Of a stretch of 64,000 nucleotides of DNA, positions 12,721 through 26,500 are shown in pieces. The notes beneath the pieces were generated by a model. The model ran no database searches. It was given only the letters and a program-made list of their open reading frames with translations, and was not told the DNA's origin. The DNA comes from Neodiprion pinetum. Lineage: Eukaryota > Arthropoda > Insecta > Hymenoptera > Diprionidae. A program made the translations under genes and the position numbers. The stretch's first letter is position 1, and each line of letters begins with the position of its first letter. The stretch is taken from assembly GCF_021155775.2 (NCBI RefSeq), contig NC_060233.1, positions 36,487,077 through 36,551,076 of the forward strand, written 5' to 3'.

Positions 12721-13180
12721 GTGGGTCCCGCACTCCGGGTCCGCTTCATGGTCCAACTCGAGTTCCAGGACAAGCGCTCCGTGGTTTCTATGCTCCAGGT
12801 TCGCTACCTGGTGAAACTCGACTTCCAGGTCAAGCGCTCCGTAGTTTCTATGCTCCAGGTCCGCTACCTGGTGAAACTCGACTTCCAGGACAAGCGCTCC
12901 GTAGTTCTGGCTGTCCTGGTCCTTGACCTGGTGACTTTTGACCTTCAGGACTACTTTTCCGTAGTTCTGGCTGTCCAGGTCCTCCACCTGGTGGATTTTG
13001 ACATCCAGGAAAAGCGCTCCGTGGTCCAGGTTCTTGAACTGGTGACTTTTTACCCAGCGCTGCGTAGTTTCTTCACTCCAGGTTCGGTTCCTGTTGAAAC
13101 TAGACTTCTAGGGCAAGCGCTCCGTAGTTTCTGCGGTCCAGGTCTACTACCCGGCGACACTCGACTTCAAGAAGAGGACG
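12721..13180 (+). repeat. 60-bp tandem array, left arm
   Basis: About 7.7 units of exactly or nearly 60 bp. Outer units are well conserved (GCTCCGTAGTTTCTATG phase) and inner ones diverge; one unit near 13021-13063 is shortened. Many units hold a small hairpin core, CCAGGT-CCGCT-ACCTGG. Confidence 0.9.
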
Positions 13181-13490
13181 AGGAGGACGAGGAGGATTTT
13201 TCGTGCGAGCCCAAATTTAATAGCTATCAATCTGCTAATGAAATTTCTATAATTTTTTATAATTTTCTCATATTCTCCTTGGTCAAATCTGTCGATAAAA
13301 AAATTATACTGATCCTTACACAATATTTTTGATGTGTTCTAATACTTAAAATATTTATCAGTATTCAAGGTGTAACCCGAGGTGGTTGGCGTTGGTCGTC
13401 GGAGGTGGTTGGCGGTGGTTGAAGGTGATCGAGGTGGACGGGGATTTTCAGGATTTGTGCACTGTGAGTATAACATTTGTATAATATTTA

Positions 13491-14575
13491 AGGGGAGAAA
13501 TCCCTTTAGAATTTTCAAAAAATCGATTTTTTTTTTTACATATTTCGAAAGTATAATACCCAAAGAATATACTGACCAAAGGAAAACCCGAAATAATCAA
13601 TATTTGCGGAGTTATCGCATATAGTGTAGAGCGGAGCGACAGCGTGCGGTCAGGTAGCGAGTCGGGCGCTCGGACCGTTAGAGGCGGAGCAACCTTCACA
13701 TCACAATGCTCCCTTATCTACCTTTTTTTTTGACCAGGCGGATGTTTCGAGAAATTTTATAAAGGGGACATTATAGATATATCCATATAGCGTGAAACGG
13801 TAGGTATACGGAACGAAACGTCGCCCGAAAAACAGATTCAGTTTCGTTTGAAATTTTGTCACGAACGGCCGAGTTTACCAAAGTAAAATGCCAAACTATC
13901 CGAAAGGAACGCGAGGCAATATAGCCCGAAAATGTGCTTTTCGAGGAAGAAGAAGGTCTGCTGTACGCGCCTGGCATCGCTGATTAATCGGTAAGTCACT
14001 ACAATCACTAGTTTTCACATGTTGAAACTTTGAACGCGATTATCTCGAAACAACATTTTAAAAAACTACTCGTGTTGTAGCTCCAAAAGTTATCGACCGA
14101 TTTCGATGAAGTTTTGGGAGATCACACTCAGTGATATTATCGGAAGGATGTACCTGAAGTTCGAAAGGTAGCGCGTAAATAAATACCTTTTTAGGGGTCG
14201 AGTATGTCGAAAAAAAGGTCGAAAATTCGACCCTTAGAATAAGAAGGCTCCCAAATTTTCAATTTTGCACTTTGTCATCATTTTTTAGGTACATCCTTCC
14301 CCTTAGTATGTCAATAAACGAATAACGCTGGTTAAATCTTTTTCAGATCAACAGCAAGAGAGTGACAACTGCAGCACTTTTCGATGTCACGGAAAACAGG
14401 CGTCCCAAGATCCTTCATAACGCCGTCATTTTGTGTATGATCGCAACAGAAAAAATTGTTTCTCACCTTGAATGCCTCAATAAAATTATGTTAAAATTTG
14501 AAAATTATAAGATAATTTTTTCATCTCTAAAAAAATTACCGAAAAATACCTATTTTTCATGCTTCCAAGGGGATG
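13491..14575. other. Spacer between left arm and satellite array
   Basis: Moderately AT-rich with a GC-richer patch at 13620-13700. A short basic open frame (about 31 codons, MPNYPKGTRG...) at about 13890-13985 is followed by a donor-like GTAAGT; an acceptor-like TTTTTCAG lies near 14345. No family recognised; probably degraded mobile DNA. Confidence 0.35.
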
Positions 14576-14579
14576 TCTC

Positions 14580-17500
14580 CCCTTAAATCGAATCTGAAAC
14601 CAAAAATTTTCGGCTGCAAAGATGAAAAAAGTGAGGCTGACCCCTTTGCATTTCTGGCGAAAATCTTGGCGATTTTGAAGAGTGCTGGAATGAATTCTTT
14701 CGGGCACTATTCCGACGTAATTTTGCGAGAAAAATCGATTGGGCACAGTCCCAATACGCTGCGATCAACGCATCGGAAGTTACAGCCAAAAAACGAAAAG
14801 CTGAATTTTCGACATTTTTCAGCAGGTGCTTTTTCTTCGTCATTTCTCTGCTGTTGATCCCACGCTCTTTTTGCCGCGTTTTCTGAGTTCCTTGGGGTCC
14901 AATTGGTCGGGCAAGAGTCATACGAATCAATTCTGAGACGAAAAATTTTTTAGTGAAAAAAAAAGGAAGGTTAACCCCTTTGTATTTTTGGCGAAAATTT
15001 TCGCGATTCTGAAAAGTGCTGGAATCAATTCTTTCAGGCACTATTCCGACGTAATTTCGCGAGAAAAATCGATTGGGCACAGTCCCAATACGCTGCGATC
15101 AACGCATCGGAAGTTACAGCCAAAAAACGAAAACCTGAATTTTCGACATTTTTCAGCAGGTGCTTTTTTCTTCGTCATTTTTCTGCTGTTGATCCCACGC
15201 TCTTTTCGCCGCGTTTTCTGAGTTCCTTGTGGTCCAATTGGTCGGGCAAGAGTCATACGAATCAATTCTGAGACGAAAAATTTTTTGGTAAAAAAAAAAG
15301 GAAGGTTAACCCCTTTGTATTTTTGGCGAAAATTTTCGCGATTCTAAAAAGTGCTGGAATCAATTCTTTCAGGCACTATTCCGACGTAATTTCGCGAGAA
15401 AAATCGATTGGGCACAGTCCTAATACGCTGCGATCAACGCATCGGAAGTTACGGCCAAAAAACGAAAACCTGAATTTTCGACATTTTTCAACAGGTGCTT
15501 TTTTCTTCGTCATTTCTCTGCTGTTGATCCCACGCTCTTTTCGCTGCGTTTTCTCAGTTCCCTGGGGTCCAATTGGTCGGGCAAGAGTAATACGAATCAA
15601 TTCTAAGACGACAAATTTTTTGGTAAAAAAAAAGGAAGGTTAACCCCTTTGTATTTTTGGCGAAAATTTTCGCGATTCTGAAAAGTGCTGGAATCAATTC
15701 TTTCAGGCACTATTCCGACGTAATTTCGCGAGAAAAATCGATTGGGCACAGTCCCAATACGCTGCGATCAACGCATCGGAAGTTACAGCCAAAAAACGAA
15801 AACCTGAATTTTCGACATTTTTCAGCAGGTGCTTTTCTCTTCGTCATTTCTCTGCTGTTGATCCCACGCTCTTTTCGCTGCGTTTTCTCAGTTCCTTGGG
15901 GTCCAATTGGTCGGGCAAGAGTCATACGAATCAATTCTGAGACGAAAAATTTTTTGGTAAAAAAAAAAGGAAGGTTAACCCCTTTGTATTTTTGGCGAAA
16001 ATTTTCGCGATTCTGAAAAGTGCTGGAATCAATTCTTTCAGGCACTATTCCGACGTAATTTCGCGAGAAAAATCGATTGGGCACAGTCCCAATACGCTGC
16101 GATCAACGCATCGGAAGTTACAGCCAAAAAACGAAAACCTGAATTTTCGACATTTTTCAGCAGGTGCTTTTTTCTTCGTCATTTCTCTGCTGTTGATCCC
16201 ACGCTCTTTTCGCTGCGTTTTCTCAGTTCCTTGGGGTCCAATTGGTCGGGCAAGAGTCATACGAATCAATTCTGAGACGAAAAATTTTTTGGTAAAAAAA
16301 AAAGGAAGGTTAACCCCTTTGAATTTTTGGCGAAAATTTTCGCGATTATGAAAAGTGCTGGAATCAATTCTTTCAGGCTCTATTCCAACGTAATTTTGCG
16401 AGAAAAATCGATTGGGCACAGATTCAATACGCTGCGATTAACGCATCGGAAGTTACAGCCAAAAAACGAAACCTGAATTTTCGACATTTTTCAGCAGGTG
16501 CTTTTTTCTTCGTCATTTCTCTGCTGTTGATCCCACGCTCTTTTCGCTGCGTTTTCTGAGTTCCTTGGGGTCCAATTGGTCGGGCAAGAGTCATACGAAT
16601 CTATTCTGAGACGAAAAATTTTTTGGTAAAAAAAAAAGGAAGGTTAACCCCTTTGTATTTTTGGCGAAAATTTTCGCGATTCTGAAAAGTGCTGGAATCA
16701 ATTCTTTCAGGCACTATTCCGACGTAATTTTGCGAGAAAAATTGATTGGGCACAGTCCCAATACGCTGCGATCAACGCATCGGAAGTTACAGCCAAAAAA
16801 CGAAAACCTGAATTTTCGACATTTTTCAACAGGTGCTTTTTTCTTCGTCATTTCTCTGCTGTTGATCCCACGCTCTTTTCGCTGCGTTTTCTCAGTTCCC
16901 TGGGGTCCAATTGGTCGGGCAGGAGTCATACGAATCAATTCTAAGACGAAAAATTTTTTGGTAAAAAAAAAGGAAGGTTAACCCCTTTGTATTTTTGGCG
17001 AAAATTTTCGCGATTCTGAAAAGTGCTGGAATCAATTCTTTCAGGCACTATTCCGACGTAATTTTGCGAGTAAAATCGATTGGGCACAGTCCCAATACGC
17101 TGCGATCAACGCATCGGAAGTTACAGCCAAAAAACGAAACCTGAATTTTCGACATTTTTCAGCAGGTGCTTTTTTCTTCGTCATTTCTCTGCTGTTGATC
17201 CCACGCTCTTTTCGCTGCGTTTTCTGAGTTCCTTGGGGTCCAATTGGTCGGGCAAGAGTCATACGAATCAATTCTGAGACGAAAAATTTTTTGGTAAAAA
17301 AAAAAGGAAGGTTAACCCCTTTGTATTTTTGGCGAAAATTTTCGCGATTCTGAAAAGTGCTGGAATCAATTCTTTCAGGCACTATTCCGACGTAATTTTG
17401 CGAGAAAAATCGATTGGGCACAGTCCCAATACGCTGCGATCAACGCATCGGAAGTTACAGCCAAAAAACGAAACCTGAATTTTCGACATTTTTCAGCAGG

Positions 17501-20500
17501 TGCTTTTTTCTTCGTCATTTCTCTGCTGTTGATCCCACGCTCTTTTCGCTGCGTTTTCTAAGTTCCTTGGGGTCCAATTGGTCGGGCAGGAGTCATACGA
17601 ATCAATTCTGAGACGAAAAATTTTTTGGTAAAAAAAAAAGGAAGGTTAACCCCTTTGTATTTTTGGCGAAAATTTTCGCGATTTTGAAAAGTGCTGGAAT
17701 CAATTCTTTCAGGCACTAGTCCGACGTAATTTTGCGAGAAAAATCGATTGGGCACAGTCCCAATACGCTGCGATCAACGCATCGAAAGTTACGGCCAAAA
17801 AAAGGAAACCTGAATTTTCGACATTTTTCAGCAGGTGCTTTTTTCTTCGTCATTTCTCTGCTGTTGATCCCACGCTCTTTTCGCTGCGTTTTCTGAGTTC
17901 CTTGGGGTCCAATTGGTCGGGCAAGAGTCATACGAATCAATTCTAAGACGAAAAATTTTTTGGTAAAAAAAAAGGAAGGTTAACCCCTTTGTATTTTTGG
18001 CGAAAATTTTCGCGATTCTGAAAAGTGCTGGAATCAATTCTTTCAGGCACTATTCCGACGTAATTTTGCGAGAAAAATCGATTGGGCACAGTCCCAATAC
18101 GCTGCGATCAACGCATCGGAAGTTACAGCCAAAAAACGAAACCTGAATTTTCGACATTTTTCAGCAGGTGCTTTTTTCTTCGTCATTTCTCTGCTGTTGA
18201 TCCCACGCTCTTTTCGCTGCGTTTTCTGAGTTCCTTGGGGTCCAAGTGGTCGGGCAAGAGTCATACGAATCAATTCTGAGACGAAAAATTTTTTGGTAAA
18301 AAAAAAAGGAAGGTTAACCTCTTTGTATTTTCGGCGAAAATTTTCGCGATTCTGAAAAGTGCTGGAATCAATTCTTTCAGGCACTATTCCGACGTAATTT
18401 TGCGAGAAAAATCGATTGGGCACAGTCCCAATACGCTGCGATCAACGCATCGGAAGTTACAGCCAAAAAACGAAAACCTGAATTTTTGACATTTTTCAGC
18501 AGGTGCTTTTTTCTTCGTAATTTCTCTGCTGTTGATCCCACGCTCTTTTTGCTGCGTTTTCTCAGTTCCTTGGGGTCCAATTGGTCGGGCAAGAGTCATA
18601 CGAATCAATTCTGAGACGAAAAATTTTTTGGTAAAAAAAAAAGGAAGGTTAACCCCTTTGTATTTTTGGCGAAAATTTTCGCGATTTTGAAAAGTGCTGG
18701 AATCAATTCTTTCAGGCACTATTCCGACGTAATTTCGCGAGAAAAATCGATAGGGCACAGTCCTAATACGCTGCGATCAACGCATCGAAAGTTACGGCCA
18801 AAAAAACAAAACCTGAATTTTGGACATTTTTCAGCAGGTGCTTTTTTCTTCATCATTTCTCTGCTGTTGATCCCACGCTCTTTTCGCTGCGTTTTCTAAG
18901 TTCCTTGGGGTCCAATTGGTCGGGCAGGAGTCATACGAATCAATTCTGAGACGAAAAATTTTTTGGGAAAAAAAAAAAGGAAGGTTAACCCCTTTGTATT
19001 TTTTGCGAAAATTTTCGCGATTCTAAAAAGTGCTGGAATCAATTCTTTCAGGCACCATTCCAACGTAATTTTGCGAGAAAAATCGATTGGGCACAGTCCC
19101 AATACGCTGCGATCAACGCATCGAAAGTTACGGCCAAAAAAACGAAACCTGAATTTTCGACATTTTTCAGCAGGTGCTTTTTTCATTGTCATTTCTCTGC
19201 TGTTGATCCCACGCTCTTTTCGTTGCGTTTTTTGAGTTCCTTGGGGTCCGATTGGTCGGGCAAGAGTCATACGAATCAATTCTAAGACGAAAAATTTTTT
19301 GGTAAAAAAAAAGGAAGGTTAACCCCTTTGTATTTTTGGCGAAAATTTTCGCGATTCTGAAAAGTGCTGGAATCAATTCTTTCAGGCACTATTCCGACGT
19401 AATTTTGGGAGAAAAATCGATTGGGCACAGTCCCAATACGCTGCGATCAACGCATCGGAAGTTACAGCCAAAAAACGAAACCTGAATTTTCGACATTTTT
19501 CAGCAGGTGCTTTTTTCTTCGTCATTTCTCTGCTGTTGATCCCACGCTCTCTTCGCTGCGTTCTCTGAGTTCCTCAGGGTCCAATTGGTCGGGCAAGAGT
19601 TATACGAATCAATTCTGAGACGAAAAATTTTTGGTAAAAAAAAAAAGGAAGGTTAACCCCTTTGTATTTTTGGCAAAAATTTTCGCGATTCTGAAAAGTG
19701 CTGAAATCAATTCTTTCAGGCACTATTCCGACGTAATTTTGCGAGAAAAATCGATTGGGCACAGTTCCAATACGCTGCGATCAACGCATCGGAAGTTACA
19801 GCCAAAAAACGAAAACCTGAATTTTCGACATTTTTCAGCAGGTGCTTTTTTCTTCGTCATTTCTCTGCTGTTGATCCTACGCTCTTTTCGCTGCGTTTTC
19901 CCAGTTCCCTGGGGTCCAATTGGTCGGGCAAGAGTCATACGAATCAATTCTAAGACGAAAAATTTTTTGGTAAAAAAAAAGGAAGGTTAACCCCTTTGTA
20001 TTTTTGGCGAAAATTTTCGCGATTCTAAAAAGTGCTGGAATCAATTCTTTCAGGCACTATTCCGACGTAATTTCGCGAGAAAAATCGATTGGGCACAGTC
20101 CTAATACGCTGCGATCAACGCATCGAAAGTTACGGCCAAAAAACGAAAACCTGAATTTTCGACATTTTTCAACAGGTGCTTTTTTCTTCGTCATTTCTCT
20201 GCTGTTGATCCCACGCTCTTTTCGCTGCGTTTTCTCAGTTCCCTGGGGTCCAATTGGTCGGGCAAGAGTCATACGAATCAATTCTAAGACGAAAAATTTT
20301 TTGGTAAAAAAAAAGGAAGGTTAACCCCTTTGTATTTTTGGCGAAAATTTTCGCGATTCTGAAAAGTGCTGGAATCAATTCTTTCAGGCACTATTCCGAC
20401 GTAATTTCGCGAGAAAAATCGATTGGGCACAGTCCCAATACGCTGCGATCAACGCATCGGAAGTTACAGCCAAAAAACGAAAACCTGAATTTTCGACATT

Positions 20501-23500
20501 TTTCAGCAGGTGCTTTTTTCTTCGTCATTTCTCTGCTGTTGATCCCACGCTCTTTTCGCTGCGTTTTCTCAGTTCCTTGGGGTCCAATTGGTCGGGCAAG
20601 AGTCATACGAATCAATTCTGAGACGAAAAATTTTTTGGTAAAAAAAAAAGGAAGGTTAACCCCTTTGTATTTTTGGCGAAAATTTTCGCGATTCTGAAAA
20701 GTGCTGGAATCAATTCTTTCAGGCACTATTCCGACGTAATTTCGCGAGAAAAATCGATTGGGCACAGTCCCAATACGCTGCGATCAACGCATCGGAAGTT
20801 ACAGCCAAAAAACGAAAACCTGAATTTTCGACATTTTTCAGCAGGTGCTTTTTTCTTCATCATTTCTCTGCTGTTGATCCCACGCTCTTTTCGCTGCGTT
20901 TTCTCAGTTCCTTGGGGTCCAATTGGTCGGGCAAGAGTCATACGAATCAATTCTGAGACGAAAAATTTTTTGGTAAAAAAAAAAGGAAGGTTAACCCCTT
21001 TGAATTTTTGGCGAAAATTTTCGCGATTATGAAAAGTGCTGGAATCAATTCTTTCAGGCTCTATTCCAACGTAATTTTGCGAGAAAAATCGATTGGGCAC
21101 AGATTCAATACGCTGCGATTAACGCATCGGAAGTTACAGCCAAAAAACGAAACCTGAATTTTCGACATTTTTCAGCAGGTGCTTTTTTCTTCGTCATTTC
21201 TCTGCTGTTGATCCCACGCTCTTTTCGCTGCGTTTTCTGAGTTCCTTGGGGTCCAATTGGTCGGGCAAGAGTCATACGAATCAATTCTGAGACGAAAAAT
21301 TTTTTGGTAAAAAAAAAAGGAAGGTTAACCCCTTTGTATTTTTGGCGAAAATTTTCGCGATTTTGAAAAGTGCTGGAATCAATTCTTTCAGGCACTATTC
21401 CGACGTAATTTCGCGAGAAAAATCGATAGGGCACAGTCCTAATACGCTGCGATCAACGCATCGAAAGTTACGGCCAAAAAAACAAAACCTGAATTTTGGA
21501 CATTTTTCAGCAGGTGCTTTTTTCTTCGTCATTTCTCTGCTGTTGATCCCACGCTCTTTTCGCTGCGTTTTCTAAGTTCCTTGGGGTCCAATTGGTCGGG
21601 CAGGAGTCATACGAATCAATTCTGAGACGAAAAATTTTTTGGGAAAAAAAAAAGGAAGGTTAACCCCTTTGTATTTTTTGCGAAAATTTTCGCGATTCTA
21701 AAAAGTGCTGGAATCAATTCTTTCAGGCACCATTCCAACGTAATTTTGCGAGAAAAATCGATTGGGCACAGTCCCAATACGCTGCGATCAACGCATCGAA
21801 AGTTACGGCCAAAAAAACGAAACCTGAATTTTCGACATTTTTCAGCAGGTGCTTTTTTCATTGTCATTTCTCTGCTGTTGATCCCACGCTCTTTTCGTTG
21901 CGTTTTTTGAGTTCCTTGGGGTCCGATTGGTCGGGCAAGAGTCATACGAATCAATTCTAAGACGAAAAATTTTTTGGTAAAAAAAAAGGAAGGTTAACCC
22001 CTTTGTATTTTTGGCGAAAATTTTCGCGATTCTGAAAAGTGCTGGAATCAATTCTTTCAGGCACTATTCCGACGTAATTTTGGGAGAAAAATCGATTGGG
22101 CACAGTCCCAATACGCTGCGATCAACGCATCGGAAGTTACAGCCAAAAAACGAAACCTGAATTTTCGACATTTTTCAGCAGGTGCTTTTTTCTTCGTCAT
22201 TTTTCTGCTGTTGATCCCACGCTCTCTTCGCTGCGTTCTCTGAGTTCCTCAGGGTCCAATTGGTCGGGCAAGAGTCATACGAATCAATTCTGAGACGAAA
22301 AATTTTTGGTAAAAAAAAAAAGGAAGGTTAACCCCTTTGTATTTTTGGCAAAAATTTTCGCGATTCTGAAAAGTGCTGAAATCAATTCTTTCAGGCACTA
22401 TTCCGACGTAATTTTGCGAGAAAAATCGATTGGGCACAGTTCCAATACGCTGCGATCAACGCATCGGAAGTTACAGCCAAAAAACGAAAACCTGAATTTT
22501 CGACATTTTTCAGCAGGTGCTTTTTTCTTCGTCATTTCTCTGCTGTTGATCCTACGCTCTTTTCGCTGCGTTTTCCCAGTTCCCTGGGGTCCAATTGGTC
22601 GGGCAAGAGTCATACGAATCAATTCTAAGACGAAAAATTTTTTGGTAAAAAAAAAGGAAGGTTAACCCCTTTGTATTTTTGGCGAAAATTTTCGCGATTC
22701 TAAAAAGTGCTGGAATCAATTCTTTCAGGCACTATTCCGACGTAATTTCGCGAGAAAAATCGATTGGGCACAGTCCTAATACGCTGCGATCAACGCATCG
22801 AAAGTTACGGCCAAAAAACGAAAACCTGAATTTTCGACATTTTTCAACAGGTGCTTTTTTCTTCGTCATTTCTCTGCTGTTGATCCCACGCTCTTTTCGC
22901 TGCGTTTTCTCAGTTCCCTGGGGTCCAATTGGTCGGGCAAGAGTCATACGAATCAATTCTAAGACGAAAAATTTTTTGGTAAAAAAAAAGGAAGGTTAAC
23001 CCCTTTGTATTTTTGGCGAAAATTTTCGCGATTCTGAAAAGTGCTGGAATCAATTCTTTCAGGCACTATTCCGACGTAATTTCGCGAGAAAAATCGATTG
23101 GGCACAGTCCCAATACGCTGCGATCAACGCATCGGAAGTTACAGCCAAAAAACGAAAACCTGAATTTTCGACATTTTTCAGCAGGTGCTTTTTTCTTCGT
23201 CATTTCTCTGCTGTTGATCCCACGCTCTTTTCGCTGCGTTTTCTCAGTTCCTTGGGGTCCAATTGGTCGGGCAAGAGTCATACGAATCAATTCTGAGACG
23301 AAAAATTTTTTGGTAAAAAAAAAAGGAAGGTTAACCCCTTTGTATTTTTGGCGAAAATTTTCGCGATTCTGAAAAGTGCTGGAATCAATTCTTTCAGGCA
23401 CTATTCCGACGTAATTTCGCGAGAAAAATCGATTGGGCACAGTCCCAATACGCTGCGATCAACGCATCGGAAGTTACAGCCAAAAAACGAAAACCTGAAT

Positions 23501-26500
23501 TTTCGACATTTTTCAGCAGGTGCTTTTTTCTTCATCATTTCTCTGCTGTTGATCCCACGCTCTTTTCGCTGCGTTTTCTCAGTTCCTTGGGGTCCAATTG
23601 GTCGGGCAAGAGTCATACGAATCAATTCTGAGACGAAAAATTTTTTGGTAAAAAAAAAAGGAAGGTTAACCCCTTTGAATTTTTGGCGAAAATTTTCGCG
23701 ATTATGAAAAGTGCTGGAATCAATTCTTTCAGGCTCTATTCCAACGTAATTTTGCGAGAAAAATCGATTGGGCACAGATTCAATACGCTGCGATTAACGC
23801 ATCGGAAGTTACAGCCAAAAAACGAAACCTGAATTTTCGACATTTTTCAGCAGGTGCTTTTTTCTTCGTCATTTCTCTGCTGTTGATCCCACGCTCTTTT
23901 CGCTGCGTTTTCTGAGTTCCTTGGGGTCCAATTGGTCGGGCAAGAGTCATACGAATCAATTCTGAGACGAAAAATTTTTTGGTAAAAAAAAAAGGAAGGT
24001 TAACCCCTTTGTATTTTTGGCGAAAATTTTCGCGATTTTGAAAAGTGCTGGAATCAATTCTTTCAGGCACTATTCCGACGTAATTTCGCGAGAAAAATCG
24101 ATAGGGCACAGTCCTAATACGCTGCGATCAACGCATCGAAAGTTACGGCCAAAAAAACAAAACCTGAATTTTGGACATTTTTCAGCAGGTGCTTTTTTCT
24201 TCGTCATTTCTCTGCTGTTGATCCCACGCTCTTTTCGCTGCGTTTTCTAAGTTCCTTGGGGTCCAATTGGTCGGGCAGGAGTCATACGAATCAATTCTGA
24301 GACGAAAAATTTTTTGGGAAAAAAAAAAGGAAGGTTAACCCCTTTGTATTTTTTGCGAAAATTTTCGCGATTCTAAAAAGTGCTGGAATCAATTCTTTCA
24401 GGCACCATTCCAACGTAATTTTGCGAGAAAAATCGATTGGGCACAGTCCCAATACGCTGCGATCAACGCATCGAAAGTTACGGCCAAAAAAACGAAACCT
24501 GAATTTTCGACATTTTTCAGCAGGTGCTTTTTTCATTGTCATTTCTCTGCTGTTGATCCCACGCTCTTTTCGTTGCGTTTTTTGAGTTCCTTGGGGTCCG
24601 ATTGGTCGGGCAAGAGTCATACGAATCAATTCTAAGACGAAAAATTTTTTGGTAAAAAAAAAGGAAGGTTAACCCCTTTGTATTTTTGGCGAAAATTTTC
24701 GCGATTCTGAAAAGTGCTGGAATCAATTCTTTCAGGCACTATTCCGACGTAATTTTGGGAGAAAAATCGATTGGGCACAGTCCCAATACGCTGCGATCAA
24801 CGCATCGGAAGTTACAGCCAAAAAACGAAACCTGAATTTTCGACATTTTTCAGCAGGTGCTTTTTTCTTCGTCATTTTTCTGCTGTTGATCCCACGCTCT
24901 CTTCGCTGCGTTCTCTGAGTTCCTCAGGGTCCAATTGGTCGGGCAAGAGTCATACGAATCAATTCTGAGACGAAAAATTTTTGGTAAAAAAAAAAAGGAA
25001 GGTTAACCCCTTTGTATTTTTGGCAAAAATTTTCGCGATTCTGAAAAGTGCTGAAATCAATTCTTTCAGGCACTATTCCGACGTAATTTTGCGAGAAAAA
25101 TCGATTGGGCACAGTTCCAATACGCTGCGATCAACGCATCGGAAGTTACAGCCAAAAAACGAAAACCTGAATTTTCGACATTTTTCAGCAGGTGCTTTTT
25201 TCTTCGTCATTTCTCTGCTGTTGATCCTACGCTCTTTTCGCTGCGTTTTCCCAGTTCCCTGGGGTCCAATTGGTCGGGCAAGAGTCATACGAATCAATTC
25301 TAAGACGAAAAATTTTTTGGTAAAAAAAAAGGAAGGTTAACCCCTTTGTATTTTTGGCGAAAATTTTCGCGATTCTGAAAAGTGCTGGAATCAATTCTTT
25401 CAGGCACTATTCCGACGTAATTTTGCGAGAAAAATCGATTGGGCACAGTCCCAATACGCTGCGATCAACGCATCGGAAGTTACAGCCAAAAAACGAAAAC
25501 CTGAATTTTCGACATTTTTCAGCAGGTGCTTTTTTCTTCGTCATTTCTCTGCTGTTGATCCCACGCTCTTTTCGCTGCGTTTTCTAAGTTCCTTGGTGTC
25601 CAATTGGTCGGGCAGGAGTCATACGAATCAATTCTGAGACGAAAAATTTTTTGGGAAAAAAAAAAAGGAAGGTTAACCCCTTTGTATTTTTTGCGAAAAT
25701 TTTCGCGATTCTAAAAAGTGCTGGAATCAATTCTTTCAGGCACCATTCCAACGTAATTTTGCGAGAAAAATCGATTGGGCACAGTCCCAATACGCTGCGA
25801 TCAACGCATCGAAAGTTACGGCCAAAAAAACGAAACCTGAATTTTCGACATTTTTCAGCAGGTGCTTTTTTCATTGTCATTTCTCTGCTGTTGATCCCAC
25901 GCTCTTTTCGTTGCGTTTTTTGAGTTTCTTGGGGTCCGATTGGTCGGGCAAGCGTCATACGAATCAATTCTGAGACGAAAAATTTTTTGGTAAAAAAAAG
26001 GAAGGTTAACCCCTTTGTATTTTTTGCGAAAATTTTCGCGATTCTGAAAAGTGCTGGAATCAATTCTCTCAGGCACTATTCCGACGTGATTTTGCAAGAA
26101 AAATCGATTGGGCACAGTCCCAATACGCTGCGATCAACGCATCGGAAGTTACAGCCAAAAAACGAAAACCTGAATTTTCGACATTTTTCAGCAGGTGCTT
26201 TTTTCTTCGTAATTTCTCTGCTGTTGATCCCACGCTCTTTTTGCTGCGTTTTCTCAGTTCCTTGGGGTCCAATTGGTCGGGCAAGAGTCATACGAATCAA
26301 TTCTGAGACGAAAAATTTTTTGGTAAAAAAAAAAGGAAGGTTAACCCCTTTGTATTTTTGGCGAAAATTTTCGCGATTTTGAAAAGTGCTGGAATCAATT
26401 CTTTCAGGCACTATTCCGACGTAATTTCGCGAGAAAAATCGATTGGGCACAGTCCTAATACGCTGCGATCAACGCATCGAAAGTTACGGCCAAAAAAACA

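Larger units (their letters stand above)
12430..13332 (+). other. Long open frame in the left arm (300 codons, doubtful gene)
   Basis: The N-terminal ~110 codons recur nearly unchanged in the right arm (minus strand, 30570-29767). The C-terminal part is a run of 20-residue repeats such as YLVKLDFQDKRSVV, produced by the 60-bp array. Because 60 is divisible by three, the complementary strand is open too, so openness is weak evidence of translation. I recognise no domain. It could be a protein of the inverted-repeat element, or simply a by-product of the repeat. Confidence 0.3.
11931..13490 (+). repeat. Left arm of a long inverted repeat (partner at 29485-31092)
   Basis: Read inward, this arm matches the reverse complement of 31092-29485 in the same order. 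It consists of an almost identical outer ~0.8 kb, a CATCATACAT simple repeat, two TGACGTCA palindromes, a 60-bp tandem array, an AT-rich stretch with CCTTACACAATATT, and a G-rich GGTGGT tail. The outer edge is near 11931, after which left and right flanks no longer match. One visible difference is about 24 bp present in the right arm and absent here, near 12150. No target-site duplication was found. Confidence 0.88.
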
